DNA from: Cyclobacteriaceae bacterium
GTDB lineage: Bacteria > Bacteroidota > Bacteroidia > Cytophagales > Cyclobacteriaceae
Assembly: GCA_020436085.1 (NCBI GenBank)
Contig: JAGQYM010000013.1
Span: 1-64,000 of the forward strand
DNA: 64,000 bases
Direction: 5' to 3'
This document shows, piece after piece, positions 16,520 through 26,573 of this stretch. How positions within the stretch are numbered: position 1 is the stretch's first letter; each line of letters begins with the position of its first letter. A program made the position numbers and the translations under genes. The notes beneath the pieces are model-generated. The model did not search any database. It saw only the letters and a list, made by a program, of their open reading frames with translations, and was not told the DNA's origin.

Positions 16520-19500
16520 CTACTCGGCTTTCACTACCCGGAATATTTTTGAGGTTCGACCCGTGATGATCTGAACCATATAGGTTCCTGGATTTAAATT
16601 ACTCACATCCATCTGGATAGGCTCGTTTGAACTCTTACCCTCTCCTCTCATCACCACTTTGCCAGAGCCGTCAAACATTGTTACAAACACGTTGTCTTCT
16701 AACCCATTTTCATAGCTGATATTCAAGAATTCAGTTGTTGGATTGGGAAATACCTGGAGCGCAATTTCACTGGCTGGATTGACATTCAAATTCACAATAT
16801 GACTCATCGTACTCTTGCCATCCAAATCAACTTGCTTCAACCGGTAGTACACGATCCCTTCCTTCAATTCGCGATCGGCAAAACTATAGTGCTTCACCTG
16901 ATCTGAGTCACCGGCACCTTTTTGCTTACCAATAGGTATGAACTTTTTGGCATCATAAGATTTTTCAATCTCGAAGTAGTCGTTGTCTTTTTCGGATGCT
17001 GTGGTCCAATCAAGAACTACCTGATTCACAATTTGTCGCGCACTGAAGTCAACAAGTGTAATAGGCAACGGTGTGCTATTGCCAGAAACTGCCCATGGCG
17101 AAAATTGCGTTACGTTCGGCACGGTCACCGAAGTTGCACCACTGGATTGACCAAGGATTGGTACATCCCAGGACGTTCCATTCCATCGTTGACCAAGCAG
17201 TGTTGTTATCGAGCCCACTTCTGCTGCAGTCATGTTGAAAGTGATGTTGGCAGTTGGAGTGGTGCCACCAAGAATATCAATTTGAAAGAAACGATCAACG
17301 GTGTTTATGCTATTGTCAGCTCCAAACTCATCCTGCACGTGATTGACACCAGGAGGTAAAGGAAGATTGTTGGCTGGTGTTGCATACGTGGCAACAGAAA
17401 CCGTTCCGGCATCTCCTGTAGTCAGATCAAAAACAAAAGGAATGTAATCACCCGCATTACTTCCAAATGGAAATTCGTAAGACGCAAGGTTATTGTTGAT
17501 CGCCCAATTGAAACGACTATCCATGTTTACATCTTCGCTGAGCACATATCCACTGGTTCTAAACACAGCTACATCAGTTGCGTTCGTCACTGCCAATGTA
17601 TTGGCGTTAAGTGAAAGCACGCCATTTGTCAACGTCAGTGTGCTTGCCACGTTGATGTCATTGTCCATTCGTACCGTGGCAGATGTCTTGTCTATTACTA
17701 AATCACCAAACGTACATACGGTTGAACCTCCGATGATGGATAGGGCATTACCGTTGAAAGTTACTTCACCATTCACAAGACTGAGTGAGGTAGCATCATT
17801 GGTTAGGTTTCCTGACACGGCTATGTCAGTTACAATCCCAAACTGGGCTCCTGAAGCAAAAGTGATATTGTTGAAGTTGTTGACACCGGTTCCGCCAATC
17901 TCATCAATACCCAATGCGCTGTTAAAGATCACAGATGAGGTCTCCCCTGAATAAAGTCCATTATTTGTCCATCCACCGGAAACGGTATGAGTAGTACCTG
18001 ATCCCCCGTGAAGCTCTGCTCCCGGCCCGATGAATACATTCTGATTAACAACCCAATCAGAACCCGCTGTAACTCCAGCCGCGTTTGTGTTAGTGATACT
18101 TACCGATTGGAATGTTGGCGTATTATCCGTGAGGTTGAGAACGCCTGTGCCACTAAAGTTAACAACTCCTGTGTTGTTAAAGTTGTTTCCCAACACCACG
18201 TTCACGGAACCTGATGGATTGAAAGTGGTTGTTCCGCTACTATTGAAAGTTCCTGCATTGGTAAAGTTGCCCCCGAAATTGTGACTGAGCGGTCCTCCAT
18301 CAAAAGTACTTCCTGAGGCAATGTTCATGGCCACCAGGACAGTCCATGGCTGTGAGGGGACAATGGCTGCCGTATTGTTAATGTTGACCGTAGCTAGCAC
18401 AGGAGCTGCAGTGCTGTTGAATTCTGGTGCAACAGTTCCATTAAAATTAACAACACCTGTGGCCGAAGAAGTTATTGCATTATTAAGTTGAATTACCTGG
18501 GTCTGTGTACCAGTAAATATTGTGATTCCATCAGTAGTGTAGTTTCCATTGTTGGTCACATCACCATGAAGTGTAACTGTCGAATTTCCGGCATCAAAGT
18601 CACCGGTCGCAGTCACTTCCACCCTGTCGTTGACCTCGATACTTCCAGAGAGAACGTCATAGCTTCCGCTGATGATCAGATCATTGGCAACAAAGCCACC
18701 AGTAATGGTCTTGCCGGTCCCTTCAAGAACCAGAGATCCCAAGTCACTGTTAAAGGTTCCATTATTTATCAGACTACCTTGAAGTGTCAGTGTTGTCGCT
18801 GGTGTGGCTAAGGTTGATCCTGAATTAATCGTAAGATCACCCGCAACCGTAGTCGGCCCAATAATATTCTTGGCATTTGATCCACCGTTGGAAATCACAA
18901 GGTTCCCATATGTGACCGGTGGAATTGCGGTAACATTTGTACCATAGTACTCAATAGTACTTGCTGGGTCAATGGAGATGGCTGCAAAACCAAAAATCTG
19001 AAGTACACTTCCACTGAAGCGAATGGTGGTGCCGGCAGACATAGCAGCACTTCCTCCGAGCACAGACCGTGTAACAGTGTGGTCGACAGCATTGACCGTA
19101 CCACTCTGAACTGAAATATTGCCATTTATTCCAAGATTACCTCCAAGTGTAAGGGTGCCGGAAGCCTTATTGATAATCATGTTGTTGAGCAAAGTAGGAT
19201 CAAGATTTTGATCACCTGTCCCATCAAACGTTACTGAGCCAAAGCCCGGTACAAACAAACCATCTTCTACCCAGTCACCACCCACATTGATCATTGGCGT
19301 ACCAACTACGCTCATCACCGTTCCCGTTCCAATAGTGATTCCACCTTCAATATCAAGATTGGCTGCGACATTAACAGCTCCTGAAGTTGCTGTGGTAAGA
19401 TCATTAGCCACGGCTGTGTTACCTCCAACCAGAGCGATACCACTTGTTTTGTCAAAGGCGAGATTGTAGTAAGTAACATCTGCCACAGTTTGATCTGCAA

Positions 19501-22500
19501 TGCCATTGTAGGTAACCGTGCTCGTGCCAGGGGTAAACGTCCCGCTTAGATAGTTGTAGCTCTCACCGATGTTCAAACTGCCCGCCCCCGTAAAGGTCAG
19601 GTTTGCACCCCCGGACTGCGTAAGTGATCCGTTGACGTTAATGATACCAGTGCTTGCACTGATGTTGATCCTGCGGTTCGCGTTACCATCGCTCATCACG
19701 ATATCGCTGAAGGTGGTAAGTGACCCCGTGCCAAGGTTGATATTATGCGTAGCGTCTGCAGACCATACTCCATCAATGTTTCCCTGAACTGTGATCGATC
19801 CCCCACCAGAAAGTGTTAGTGTCACTGGTGTGGTTGAATCGAAGTACATCTTTTTCACCTGGGCGGCAGGACTAATCACAGGCTGGTTGGTAAAAACCTG
19901 ATCTCCAAGATGGACGACATCCGTAATCGATGGTATTCCGTTCGGACTCCAATTGGTAGAAGTTCCCCATGCGGTACTAGTGGCACCAGTCCAACTAAAT
20001 TTAATAAGTCCTTCAGATAGCGTCCATGTGTTCAAGAGATTGGTAACGCCAGTTTTCTCCACCCAGTCCTCCAACACGTTGTTGCTGTTCTTGCTAAGAT
20101 CAGTCCAAGAACCAATGCCACCATCATTCCAAAATGTCATGGCGCTTTCTGCATTCCCGTTGATCTCAGCTTGTTCATAATGAAGACGAACAGTGGATAC
20201 ATAGGTGGTTCCTCCTGTTGCGGTAACACTGACATTGTATGACCTGTTGGCACTGGACGCTGCTGGGAAACTGATAACCGGTCCGACAGCTACTACGACT
20301 GTAATAGATGAAATCGTTCCCGATGTGATGCTTGAGAAATTGATAAAATTGTTTGGACCTTCAAATGCGTAATTCGTACCGGTAGAAAATGCATGTGTGC
20401 GTGTAATCGTGCCAATGATAATCCCGTTACCAGTTCGTGTTGAGGTGATCGTAACAGCGTTTGATCCAGTGTGTATCTTTCCCTGCGTCATCGCCAGGTT
20501 AGTGACAGAAACATTATTGGCAAGTGTCAGCACATTAGCCGAAGAGCCTTTATTTACCGTTAGATTGTTGAAAGTAGTAACGCCAGTAAGTGAAGTATCA
20601 GTGTTACCTGTAAACTGCACAGTAGAGGAGCTTGCTGTGAATGTTCCACTATTGATCCAATTACCGCTGACGGAATGCGTGAACGATCCAGCAGCAAATG
20701 TTGTCGTTGCTCCAATCGTGAGATTGCCTCCTACGGTAAGTCCGGCTGACGCTGATTTTGTATTGCCATTGCTTAGCGTAAGATTATTAAATGATGTGAA
20801 CACAGTGGCCTGAGCGCCTGTGCCATTGTAGTTTACTGTGTTGGGTACGTTAGCGGACGGATTGAATGTTCCGCTTGAAGTCACCGTGCCTGCTATTCCA
20901 AGCACTGCAGAAGTGCCCATGATAAGCGTGTTGCCACCTCCCAAACTCACATTAAACAAATTCGCAGTTCCAGAAAAGGTTGATGTACCATTGAATGAAA
21001 TCTGACCCGCTGATGCCGTGAACGATCCAGATGCCCCAACAGAAAAATTGGAAGAGATAGACAAATTCTTCGCTGTGGATATTGTGCCTGGAACATTCAA
21101 AGTACTGAACTGAAGCGCACCTGCACCAGATAGTGTTTTCCCAGATCCAGTCAATGAAATAGTGCCACCAGATGCCGTCAGACTACCTGTAGTGACCAGG
21201 TTACCGGCTAAAACAAAAGAGCTGCTTGTCGATACAGAACCGGAAGCAATGGTGAGGTCATCAAAGACAATCCCGGTTCCGGAAATTGTTTTCGAAGTAC
21301 CAGTCATTGTAAACACACCCGTGCCACCTGTTGTATGTGTGAATGATCCGGAACCAGAGGTGGAGAAATTACCACAAAGTGTGATCGAAGTATTTTGATC
21401 AAGCACTGTATTGTTGCCGATTATTACCAGGTTGCCAAAGTTATTTGCACCTGAGCCACTCCAAACAGAACCTGCACCGTTGGAAGTCACCGTACTAGGG
21501 GATGCTGGCGTGCCGCAACCATTAAAGGTTCCATTATTCGTCCAGTTGCCTCCTACTGAATGTGAAAATGTTGCGGCACCGAAAGTGGTGCCAGCACCGA
21601 TGGAGATGTTTCCAGAGACGCTGATGTTGTTACCAGCTGTGTAGCTCAATGTACCAGCTGATACGGAACTTGTAAGGTTCCCAGCTACAGAAAAAGCGGT
21701 ACCAGGCATGGTCTTGGTGATCGTTCCACTCGAACTGGTTAGGGTAAGGTGACCGTAGCTCTTTGCGCTAACGGTTTGATTTCCTCCGTAGTAAACAACC
21801 GTGCTAGTGTTTGCCAATGCAGTAGTCGAGTAGTTTGACGGAAATGTATTGGTGCCACCAATGCGAAGTGTGGTACCTGCGGCCATGGTGAAACTCCCGC
21901 TACCGCCTGGTGTGGTTCTGTTGGCGGTAAATGTTGACAAATCAAGCGTGCCTCCATCGACCACTACGCTTTGCCCCACCGTGGTGTTGCCCGCAAGTGT
22001 CTTAGTCATCGCCCCACTTATCCGCAAAACCTCGTATGACACTGCGTTGCTTACAGTCTGGTTAATTGCAGATGCCGCATAGTCAACCACTGAACTTGAA
22101 GTTGACGCATCAACACTTGCTGCAGAGTAATTTCCTGTTAATGTTGATGCCATTACTTTCAAAGTACCGCCAGCCCTGATGTTGATGTCGCTTGAACCTG
22201 CCGTCACCGAAAACGATTGAGTTGGATCAAGCGTACCACTTAACTCCATAGAATTGGCAACAGTAACGTTTCTTGCCAGTGTTACTGTGCTCCCTGAATT
22301 GATGTAGATCTGTTCGAACGTTGTTGTGACGGTCCCACCGATTGATTGACTCGTTCCGGAAAAATAAACCTTGCGGCTGGAGGATGTCGCGTTATAGGTT
22401 CCTGAGTTAGACCAATTTCCTTCTAATGTTATATTTCCCAATTCATGATCTATCCTACTTGTACTACCGATAGAAATAGAGCCATACACCGTTAGATCAT

Positions 22501-22768
22501 CAAACAAGGTAAGTGTACGTGCTCCGATTATCGTCAGTGATTTACACTGACCTGATCCAAACCAAAGACTTAGTGTTGGCTGGTTAGGTCCCGTAAAGCT
22601 TCCATCACCGATGATGGCATCTTTGGTGGCATCAGGCACACCGTTTGTCCAGTTGGATGCGGTTCGCCAGATTGAGCTCGTTCCCCCTATCCACGATGTT
22701 GATTGGGTGTAAGCATGTAATGAAATAAAGGAGAAAAGGATTCCAACTAACCACTTCCTGGTCCACAT
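16520..22768 (-). CDS. Giant beta-strand-repeat surface protein with T9SS sorting domain
   Basis: 2082 residues from the ATG at 22768 (MWTRKWLVGILF); a GTG 27 nt upstream is a weaker option. A signal peptide ends near AYTQ. Nearly the whole chain is low-complexity Ser/Thr/Gly/Asn beta-repeat with recurring modules: GNWSNSGTYN, GNWTNNGTFNG, GNWINSGTFTASS, GSLINNGTFNSD, GNFTNAGTFNSSG and GGWTNNGLYSG, each followed by a STVxFxG strand and a NLxIxxG strand. Near the C-terminus is an IgG-like DFSARQIVNQVVLDWTTASE module, then the type A T9SS sorting domain (VFPNPTTEFLNI ... LNPGTYMVQI ... KIFRVVKAE). It should be exported through T9SS and displayed or released as an adhesin-like fibre. Stop is one base from the convergent lipoprotein gene. 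Confidence 0.9.
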   Translation of the reverse strand: MWTRKWLVGILFSFISLHAYTQSTSWIGGTSSIWRTASNWTNGVPDATKDAIIGDGSFTGPNQPTLSLWFGSGQCKSLTIIGARTLTLFDDLTVYGSISIGSTSRIDHELGNITLEGNWSNSGTYNATSSSRKVYFSGTSQSIGGTVTTTFEQIYINSGSTVTLARNVTVANSMELSGTLDPTQSFSVTAGSSDINIRAGGTLKVMASTLTGNYSAASVDASTSSSVVDYAASAINQTVSNAVSYEVLRISGAMTKTLAGNTTVGQSVVVDGGTLDLSTFTANRTTPGGSGSFTMAAGTTLRIGGTNTFPSNYSTTALANTSTVVYYGGNQTVSAKSYGHLTLTSSSGTITKTMPGTAFSVAGNLTSSVSAGTLSYTAGNNISVSGNISIGAGTTFGAATFSHSVGGNWTNNGTFNGCGTPASPSTVTSNGAGSVWSGSGANNFGNLVIIGNNTVLDQNTSITLCGNFSTSGSGSFTHTTGGTGVFTMTGTSKTISGTGIVFDDLTIASGSVSTSSSFVLAGNLVTTGSLTASGGTISLTGSGKTLSGAGALQFSTLNVPGTISTAKNLSISSNFSVGASGSFTASAGQISFNGTSTFSGTANLFNVSLGGGNTLIMGTSAVLGIAGTVTSSGTFNPSANVPNTVNYNGTGAQATVFTSFNNLTLSNGNTKSASAGLTVGGNLTIGATTTFAAGSFTHSVSGNWINSGTFTASSSTVQFTGNTDTSLTGVTTFNNLTVNKGSSANVLTLANNVSVTNLAMTQGKIHTGSNAVTITSTRTGNGIIIGTITRTHAFSTGTNYAFEGPNNFINFSSITSGTISSITVVVAVGPVISFPAASSANRSYNVSVTATGGTTYVSTVRLHYEQAEINGNAESAMTFWNDGGIGSWTDLSKNSNNVLEDWVEKTGVTNLLNTWTLSEGLIKFSWTGATSTAWGTSTNWSPNGIPSITDVVHLGDQVFTNQPVISPAAQVKKMYFDSTTPVTLTLSGGGSITVQGNIDGVWSADATHNINLGTGSLTTFSDIVMSDGNANRRINISASTGIINVNGSLTQSGGANLTFTGAGSLNIGESYNYLSGTFTPGTSTVTYNGIADQTVADVTYYNLAFDKTSGIALVGGNTAVANDLTTATSGAVNVAANLDIEGGITIGTGTVMSVVGTPMINVGGDWVEDGLFVPGFGSVTFDGTGDQNLDPTLLNNMIINKASGTLTLGGNLGINGNISVQSGTVNAVDHTVTRSVLGGSAAMSAGTTIRFSGSVLQIFGFAAISIDPASTIEYYGTNVTAIPPVTYGNLVISNGGSNAKNIIGPTTVAGDLTINSGSTLATPATTLTLQGSLINNGTFNSDLGSLVLEGTGKTITGGFVANDLIISGSYDVLSGSIEVNDRVEVTATGDFDAGNSTVTLHGDVTNNGNYTTDGITIFTGTQTQVIQLNNAITSSATGVVNFNGTVAPEFNSTAAPVLATVNINNTAAIVPSQPWTVLVAMNIASGSTFDGGPLSHNFGGNFTNAGTFNSSGTTTFNPSGSVNVVLGNNFNNTGVVNFSGTGVLNLTDNTPTFQSVSITNTNAAGVTAGSDWVVNQNVFIGPGAELHGGSGTTHTVSGGWTNNGLYSGETSSVIFNSALGIDEIGGTGVNNFNNITFASGAQFGIVTDIAVSGNLTNDATSLSLVNGEVTFNGNALSIIGGSTVCTFGDLVIDKTSATVRMDNDINVASTLTLTNGVLSLNANTLAVTNATDVAVFRTSGYVLSEDVNMDSRFNWAINNNLASYEFPFGSNAGDYIPFVFDLTTGDAGTVSVATYATPANNLPLPPGVNHVQDEFGADNSINTVDRFFQIDILGGTTPTANITFNMTAAEVGSITTLLGQRWNGTSWDVPILGQSSGATSVTVPNVTQFSPWAVSGNSTPLPITLVDFSARQIVNQVVLDWTTASEKDNDYFEIEKSYDAKKFIPIGKQKGAGDSDQVKHYSFADRELKEGIVYYRLKQVDLDGKSTMSHIVNLNVNPASEIALQVFPNPTTEFLNISYENGLEDNVFVTMFDGSGKVVMRGEGKSSNEPIQMDVSNLNPGTYMVQIITGRTSKIFRVVKAE

Positions 22769-23083
22769 AACTCTAAACTTTTGTCTATCTGCCACTAACT
22801 TGTAGCGCGAAGAACACTCGTGGCTATTGAGCCAACAACTTGCACTATCTGATGAAAAAAGTATTGAAATAGCGCGCGAATGCGAACCGAGCTATATTTC
22901 AAATGACACGTAAGAGACTTTCCTTATTTTATTACCAATCCACTCTCTCAATGTTCATTTTGAATCAGTTTGAAGGGTTGAGGCTGCAGAGTCAAAAAAT
23001 TGGCATGTAAGGTTTGCATCGCAATTTGATAATATAAGTTTGACCATTATTTTACGGAATTGCCATAAGCCCCAGTATTACAG
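22769..23083. other. Intergenic region between the T9SS giant gene and the acyl-CoA synthetase
   Basis: 315 nt without a gene. It holds an imperfect inverted repeat, TTGAAATAGC (22864-22873) against GCTATATTTCAA (22891-22902), in what would be the leader or promoter zone of the minus-strand giant gene, and the plus-strand promoter at 23013-23042. I see no tRNA, small ORF or repeat of other intergenic regions. Confidence 0.5.
23013..23042 (+). promoter_or_regulatory. Bacteroidota-type promoter of the acyl-CoA synthetase gene
   Basis: TTTG at 23013-23016 is followed after 18 nt by TAAGTTTG (23035-23042), an exact match to TAnnTTTG. The start codon lies 41 nt downstream. Seen directly; activity is inferred. 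Confidence 0.55.
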
Positions 23084-24526
23084 ATGAATATCAACGACCT
23101 TTTTAACCTTTCATTAATTGATCGAGCTTCCAAACCAGCCCTCTTGCTTGGTAAAACCTCGCTTTCATTTGGTGAACTTGATGTAAGAAGTTCGAAAACC
23201 GCTAAGTTTCTTCATAGCCTGGGGTTTTCAAAAGGTGACAGACTCGGGATTTACCTTGAAAACTGCCTGGAATTCGTTGATTTCTACCTGGCGTGCCTCA
23301 AACTTGGTGTGATCATCGTGCCTATTAACATACTCTACCGGGATCGGGAGATCAGCCATATCATTAACGATGCACAGCCCAAGGCCATACTGGCAAAAGA
23401 GAAGTTGGGTAGCGTTGATACTATTTTAATTGACGAACTCCCTGATGCAATAGATTCCAGTATACCTGCCTTGCCGAATATAAATGGAGATGACCCAGCT
23501 GCTATTATTTACACGTCAGGAACAACAGGAACTTCAAAAGGGGCAGTACTGTCTCACCACAACTTCATGGCGAATACCATGAATTTGAATACCTGCTGGA
23601 AAATAACGGAGGATGACAGATTGCTACTTGGTCTACCCCTTTTTCATGTCCATGGACTGGCGAACGGGATGCATTGTGCCTTCACTGCAGGAGCCACAAC
23701 CAAGCTGCTACCCAAATTCGAGCATCAGAAGTTACCCGCTGAGTTCGAATCATTTCATCCGACTTTATTCTATGGTGTTCCTACCGTCTACGTGCGGATG
23801 CTGGATCATCCTGAAACAACTGCTAAGAAAATGGGACAAAGTGTGAGATTGTTTGTCTCAGGATCAGCCCCCTTGCCTCCTCAGGTGATGACTGACTTCA
23901 AAGAGAAATATGGCCACACAATTCTTGAACGGTATGGTATGACGGAGACTCTAATGAACATTAGTAATCCTTATGTAGGTGAACGCAGACCAGGTACCGT
24001 TGGATTTCCCTTGCCCGGACTATCCGCAAAAATTGTGAAGCCTGATGGATCTCTTGCCGGGACAGATGAAGAAGGTGAGTTATATTTAAAAGGACCAAAT
24101 GTCTTCAGCAAGTATTGGAATCGTAAAGAAGCTACAGCCGCTGCGTTCGATAAGGAAGGTTACTTCAAAACTGGGGACATGGCCACCATTTCAGAAGATG
24201 GTTACTACACATTGCGGGGAAGAAAAAGTGATCTCATCATTTCTGGTGGTTTTAATATCTATCCAAGAGAAATCGAAGAATTCCTGCTTGAGCAGGATGA
24301 AATAAGTGAAGCAGCCGTTGTAGGAGTACCTGATAAAGTGAGGGGTGAGTTGCCCGTAGCTTTTGTTGTTGCAAATGGGCAACTGGATCTTGCTGCACTC
24401 GAAGACAAATGCAGAAAGGCACTAGCCTCATTCAAGGTTCCCAGAAAGTTTGTGATCAAAGATTCTCTTCCACGCACCGCGCTGGGTAAGGTGCAAAAAC
24501 ATGTGCTCAAGACAGAGCTAGACTAA
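23084..24526 (+). CDS. Acyl-CoA synthetase, malonyl-CoA synthetase (MatB)-like
   Basis: 480 residues, an ANL-superfamily adenylating enzyme that makes an acyl-AMP and then the CoA thioester. The P-loop motif IIYTSGTTGTSKG is at about 141-153; LPLFHVHGL, GSAPLP, ERYGMTET, YFKTGDM and the hinge GRKSDLIISGGFNIYP follow in the standard order; the C-terminal catalytic Lys is in PRTALGKVQKHVL. Its short length (about 480 rather than 520-560) and LFHVHGL are typical of MatB-type malonyl/methylmalonyl-CoA synthetases, but the acid cannot be proven by eye. It ends inside the convergent aldolase gene (9-bp tail overlap). It has its own promoter. Confidence 0.87.
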   Translation: MNINDLFNLSLIDRASKPALLLGKTSLSFGELDVRSSKTAKFLHSLGFSKGDRLGIYLENCLEFVDFYLACLKLGVIIVPINILYRDREISHIINDAQPKAILAKEKLGSVDTILIDELPDAIDSSIPALPNINGDDPAAIIYTSGTTGTSKGAVLSHHNFMANTMNLNTCWKITEDDRLLLGLPLFHVHGLANGMHCAFTAGATTKLLPKFEHQKLPAEFESFHPTLFYGVPTVYVRMLDHPETTAKKMGQSVRLFVSGSAPLPPQVMTDFKEKYGHTILERYGMTETLMNISNPYVGERRPGTVGFPLPGLSAKIVKPDGSLAGTDEEGELYLKGPNVFSKYWNRKEATAAAFDKEGYFKTGDMATISEDGYYTLRGRKSDLIISGGFNIYPREIEEFLLEQDEISEAAVVGVPDKVRGELPVAFVVANGQLDLAALEDKCRKALASFKVPRKFVIKDSLPRTALGKVQKHVLKTELD

Positions 24527-25432
24527 ATCGAAGTTTATAGAACTAAGGTTTTGTTCCAACTTGTCCATCACGTCTGCTGATAAAGGTGAATTGGGCGGAC
24601 AGATGTTGAGCCAGTTTTCATCTCTGTGATGCTTTGCCAACACACCTTTAACTCCTCCTATAAAGGAAGCAACTTCAAAAGCAGTTCGTGCCTCAGTTAA
24701 TTTCTCCTGCAAAGCATCGGCATCGTTGGTCCTCCAATGCTCGAAAACCTTGGCAGCAATACGACCTGTAAGGTTGGTAGTGGCCGAAATACACCCCGCT
24801 CCCCCAGCCCTCAGCATGTTCAAAAAATACTTTTCTGTACCTGAGTAAAGATTGAAGCCGGGTATTGCCTTCATTATTGCTTCCATGTTAGACCAATCGC
24901 CACCAGAGTCTTTCATCCCCACTACCACGTCCGGAAATCGATCTACAAGCTTACCGATAAAGTCAACGGTGTAAGGCACTCCTGTCATCTTAGGGAAGTG
25001 ATACAGGTAGATCTTAAGATCACTACTATCTACGTGAGTAATTAATAACTCGAAATACTTCATCAAGCCCACATCACTCACCTGCTTATAATAAAATGGA
25101 GGCAGCACAAGAACGCCTCCGACTTTATTGCCAGCTGCATGTTTGGTCAAGGTAATCGTATCGCTCAAGGAGCAGCAGCCTGTTCCCACCAGAAGACGTC
25201 TTGACTCAATTCCGGAAGACAGCACATGATCCAAAGCTTTCATTCTCTCATTTACAGAAAATGAGTTGGCTTCACCAGTTGTGCCCATAAAGCAAATACC
25301 ATCGTTGCCGTTTTTGAGAAGCCAATGACAATGACTTGACAATGCATCATGATTGATTGTGAAATCCTTATTCAGTGGAGTAACTGAAGCGGCAAACACA
25401 CCACTAGGGAGTGACGTTTTTATAGAAGACAT
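24518..25432 (-). CDS. Dihydrodipicolinate synthase family aldolase (HOGA/NAL-like)
   Basis: 304 residues from the ATG at 25432. A class I TIM-barrel aldolase/lyase: the carboxylate-binding loop is MGTTGEANS (49-57), the conserved Tyr is Tyr144 in YLYHFPK and the Schiff-base Lys is Lys174 in VVGMKDSGGD. Family members condense or cleave pyruvate with an aldehyde. True DapA is unlikely given the divergent loop; N-acetylneuraminate lyase, KDG aldolase and 4-hydroxy-2-oxoglutarate aldolase (giving pyruvate plus glyoxylate) are alternatives. The gene starts two bases after the stop of the glyoxylate-type aminotransferase gene, which favours a glyoxylate-producing aldolase. Its 3-prime end overlaps the convergent synthetase gene by 9 bp. 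Confidence 0.87.
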   Translation of the reverse strand: MSSIKTSLPSGVFAASVTPLNKDFTINHDALSSHCHWLLKNGNDGICFMGTTGEANSFSVNERMKALDHVLSSGIESRRLLVGTGCCSLSDTITLTKHAAGNKVGGVLVLPPFYYKQVSDVGLMKYFELLITHVDSSDLKIYLYHFPKMTGVPYTVDFIGKLVDRFPDVVVGMKDSGGDWSNMEAIMKAIPGFNLYSGTEKYFLNMLRAGGAGCISATTNLTGRIAAKVFEHWRTNDADALQEKLTEARTAFEVASFIGGVKGVLAKHHRDENWLNICPPNSPLSADVMDKLEQNLSSINFDLV

Positions 25433-25434
25433 AG

Positions 25435-26550
25435 TTATTTCAGTATCTCTTTTAACGCAGCGGCCAATGCATGCACATAATTCGGTTGGCTGCTCTCTCC
25501 CATCAGTCCCACCCTCCAAATCTTTCCAGCGAACTGTCCAAGTCCGCCACCTACTTCAATGTTGTATTCATTCAAAAGTCGAGCACGTACCGCAGCATCA
25601 TCCACTCCTTCGGGGAGTTTAACGGCATTCAACATCGGCAACCGGAATCCTTCCTTTACGACAAACTCAAAACCCAATGCCTCAAGTTCTCTTTTGAGCA
25701 GTTGATGATTGGCAATGTGGCGTGCGTATCGTTTTTCAAGACCTTCTTCCAGGACAATTCGGTACGCTTCGCGCAAGGCATACATGGCAGAAACCGGAGC
25801 TGTATGGTGATATGTCCTCTTTGCGCCTGCCCAGTAGTTTTTCACCATGCTTAGGTCCAGGAACCAGCTTTGGACTTTGGTCTTTCTGTTGTCAAGGGCC
25901 TTCACAGCTCGTTCACTAAATGAAACCGGAGATAACCCAGGAGGTGCACTGAGGCACTTTTGCGTACCCGAATAAATGGCATCAATGCCCCATTCGTCAA
26001 CTTTCAACGGGGTTCCGCAGTAGGATGTCACCGCATCCACCACAAACAAAGCCCCTGACTCCTTTACGATCTGACTTATTTCCTCCAGCGGCTGTAGCAC
26101 GCCAGTTGAAGTTTCAGCATGCACGATCGCCACGAGCTTGGGTTTCTTACCCTTCAACGCATCTTTAACCTGCTGGGGATTAATAGCTTCTCCCCAGGGA
26201 GCTTCAACTGTGGTTACTGTTGCGCCACAGCGACCCGCGATATCAGCCATCCGTCCACCAAAGACTCCATGGACGCAGATAATGGCCTCATCTCCCGGTT
26301 CCAGCAAGTTGACCAGACAAGTCTCCATACCAGCACTACCAGGTGCAGACACCACGAAGGTTAAGTTGTTTTTGGTTTGGAAAGTGAGCTGCACCATCTC
26401 CTTGATCTCATCCATGATGGTTACAAACTCCGGATCCAGATGCCCAACAAGAGGCATGGCCATAGCCTGTAAAACCCTTGGATGCACATCACTCGGGCCG
26501 GGGCCCATCAGCACTCTTCTGCTTGTTCTTAATTGATCTTTATAGCCCAT
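25435..26550 (-). CDS. Serine/alanine-glyoxylate aminotransferase (class V, PLP)
   Basis: 371 residues, a class V PLP aminotransferase of the AGXT/SGAT group. The N-terminal RRVLMGPGPSDVHPRVLQAM is diagnostic; SAPGSAGMETCLVNL binds PLP phosphate, VVDAVTSYCGTPL holds the PLP-pyridine Asp, and Lys198 in YSGTQKCLSAPPGLSP is the Schiff-base Lys. It transfers the amino group of serine or alanine to glyoxylate, making glycine plus hydroxypyruvate or pyruvate. It is the first gene of a two-gene operon with the DHDPS-family aldolase (2-nt gap). A hairpin lies between it and the upstream acylase gene. Which amino donor is used is not readable from the sequence. Confidence 0.92.
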   Translation of the reverse strand: MGYKDQLRTSRRVLMGPGPSDVHPRVLQAMAMPLVGHLDPEFVTIMDEIKEMVQLTFQTKNNLTFVVSAPGSAGMETCLVNLLEPGDEAIICVHGVFGGRMADIAGRCGATVTTVEAPWGEAINPQQVKDALKGKKPKLVAIVHAETSTGVLQPLEEISQIVKESGALFVVDAVTSYCGTPLKVDEWGIDAIYSGTQKCLSAPPGLSPVSFSERAVKALDNRKTKVQSWFLDLSMVKNYWAGAKRTYHHTAPVSAMYALREAYRIVLEEGLEKRYARHIANHQLLKRELEALGFEFVVKEGFRLPMLNAVKLPEGVDDAAVRARLLNEYNIEVGGGLGQFAGKIWRVGLMGESSQPNYVHALAAALKEILK

Positions 26551-26573
26551 TCTTATTCTTTTTACACTGTCAA

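Noticed and set aside
16922..22082. Many plus-strand open frames opposite the giant T9SS gene
   Set aside because: They are Val/Pro/Leu-rich mirror images of the Ser/Thr/Asn-rich repeat protein, lack family features and have no own promoters; the minus-strand frame has signal peptide, repeats and sorting domain.
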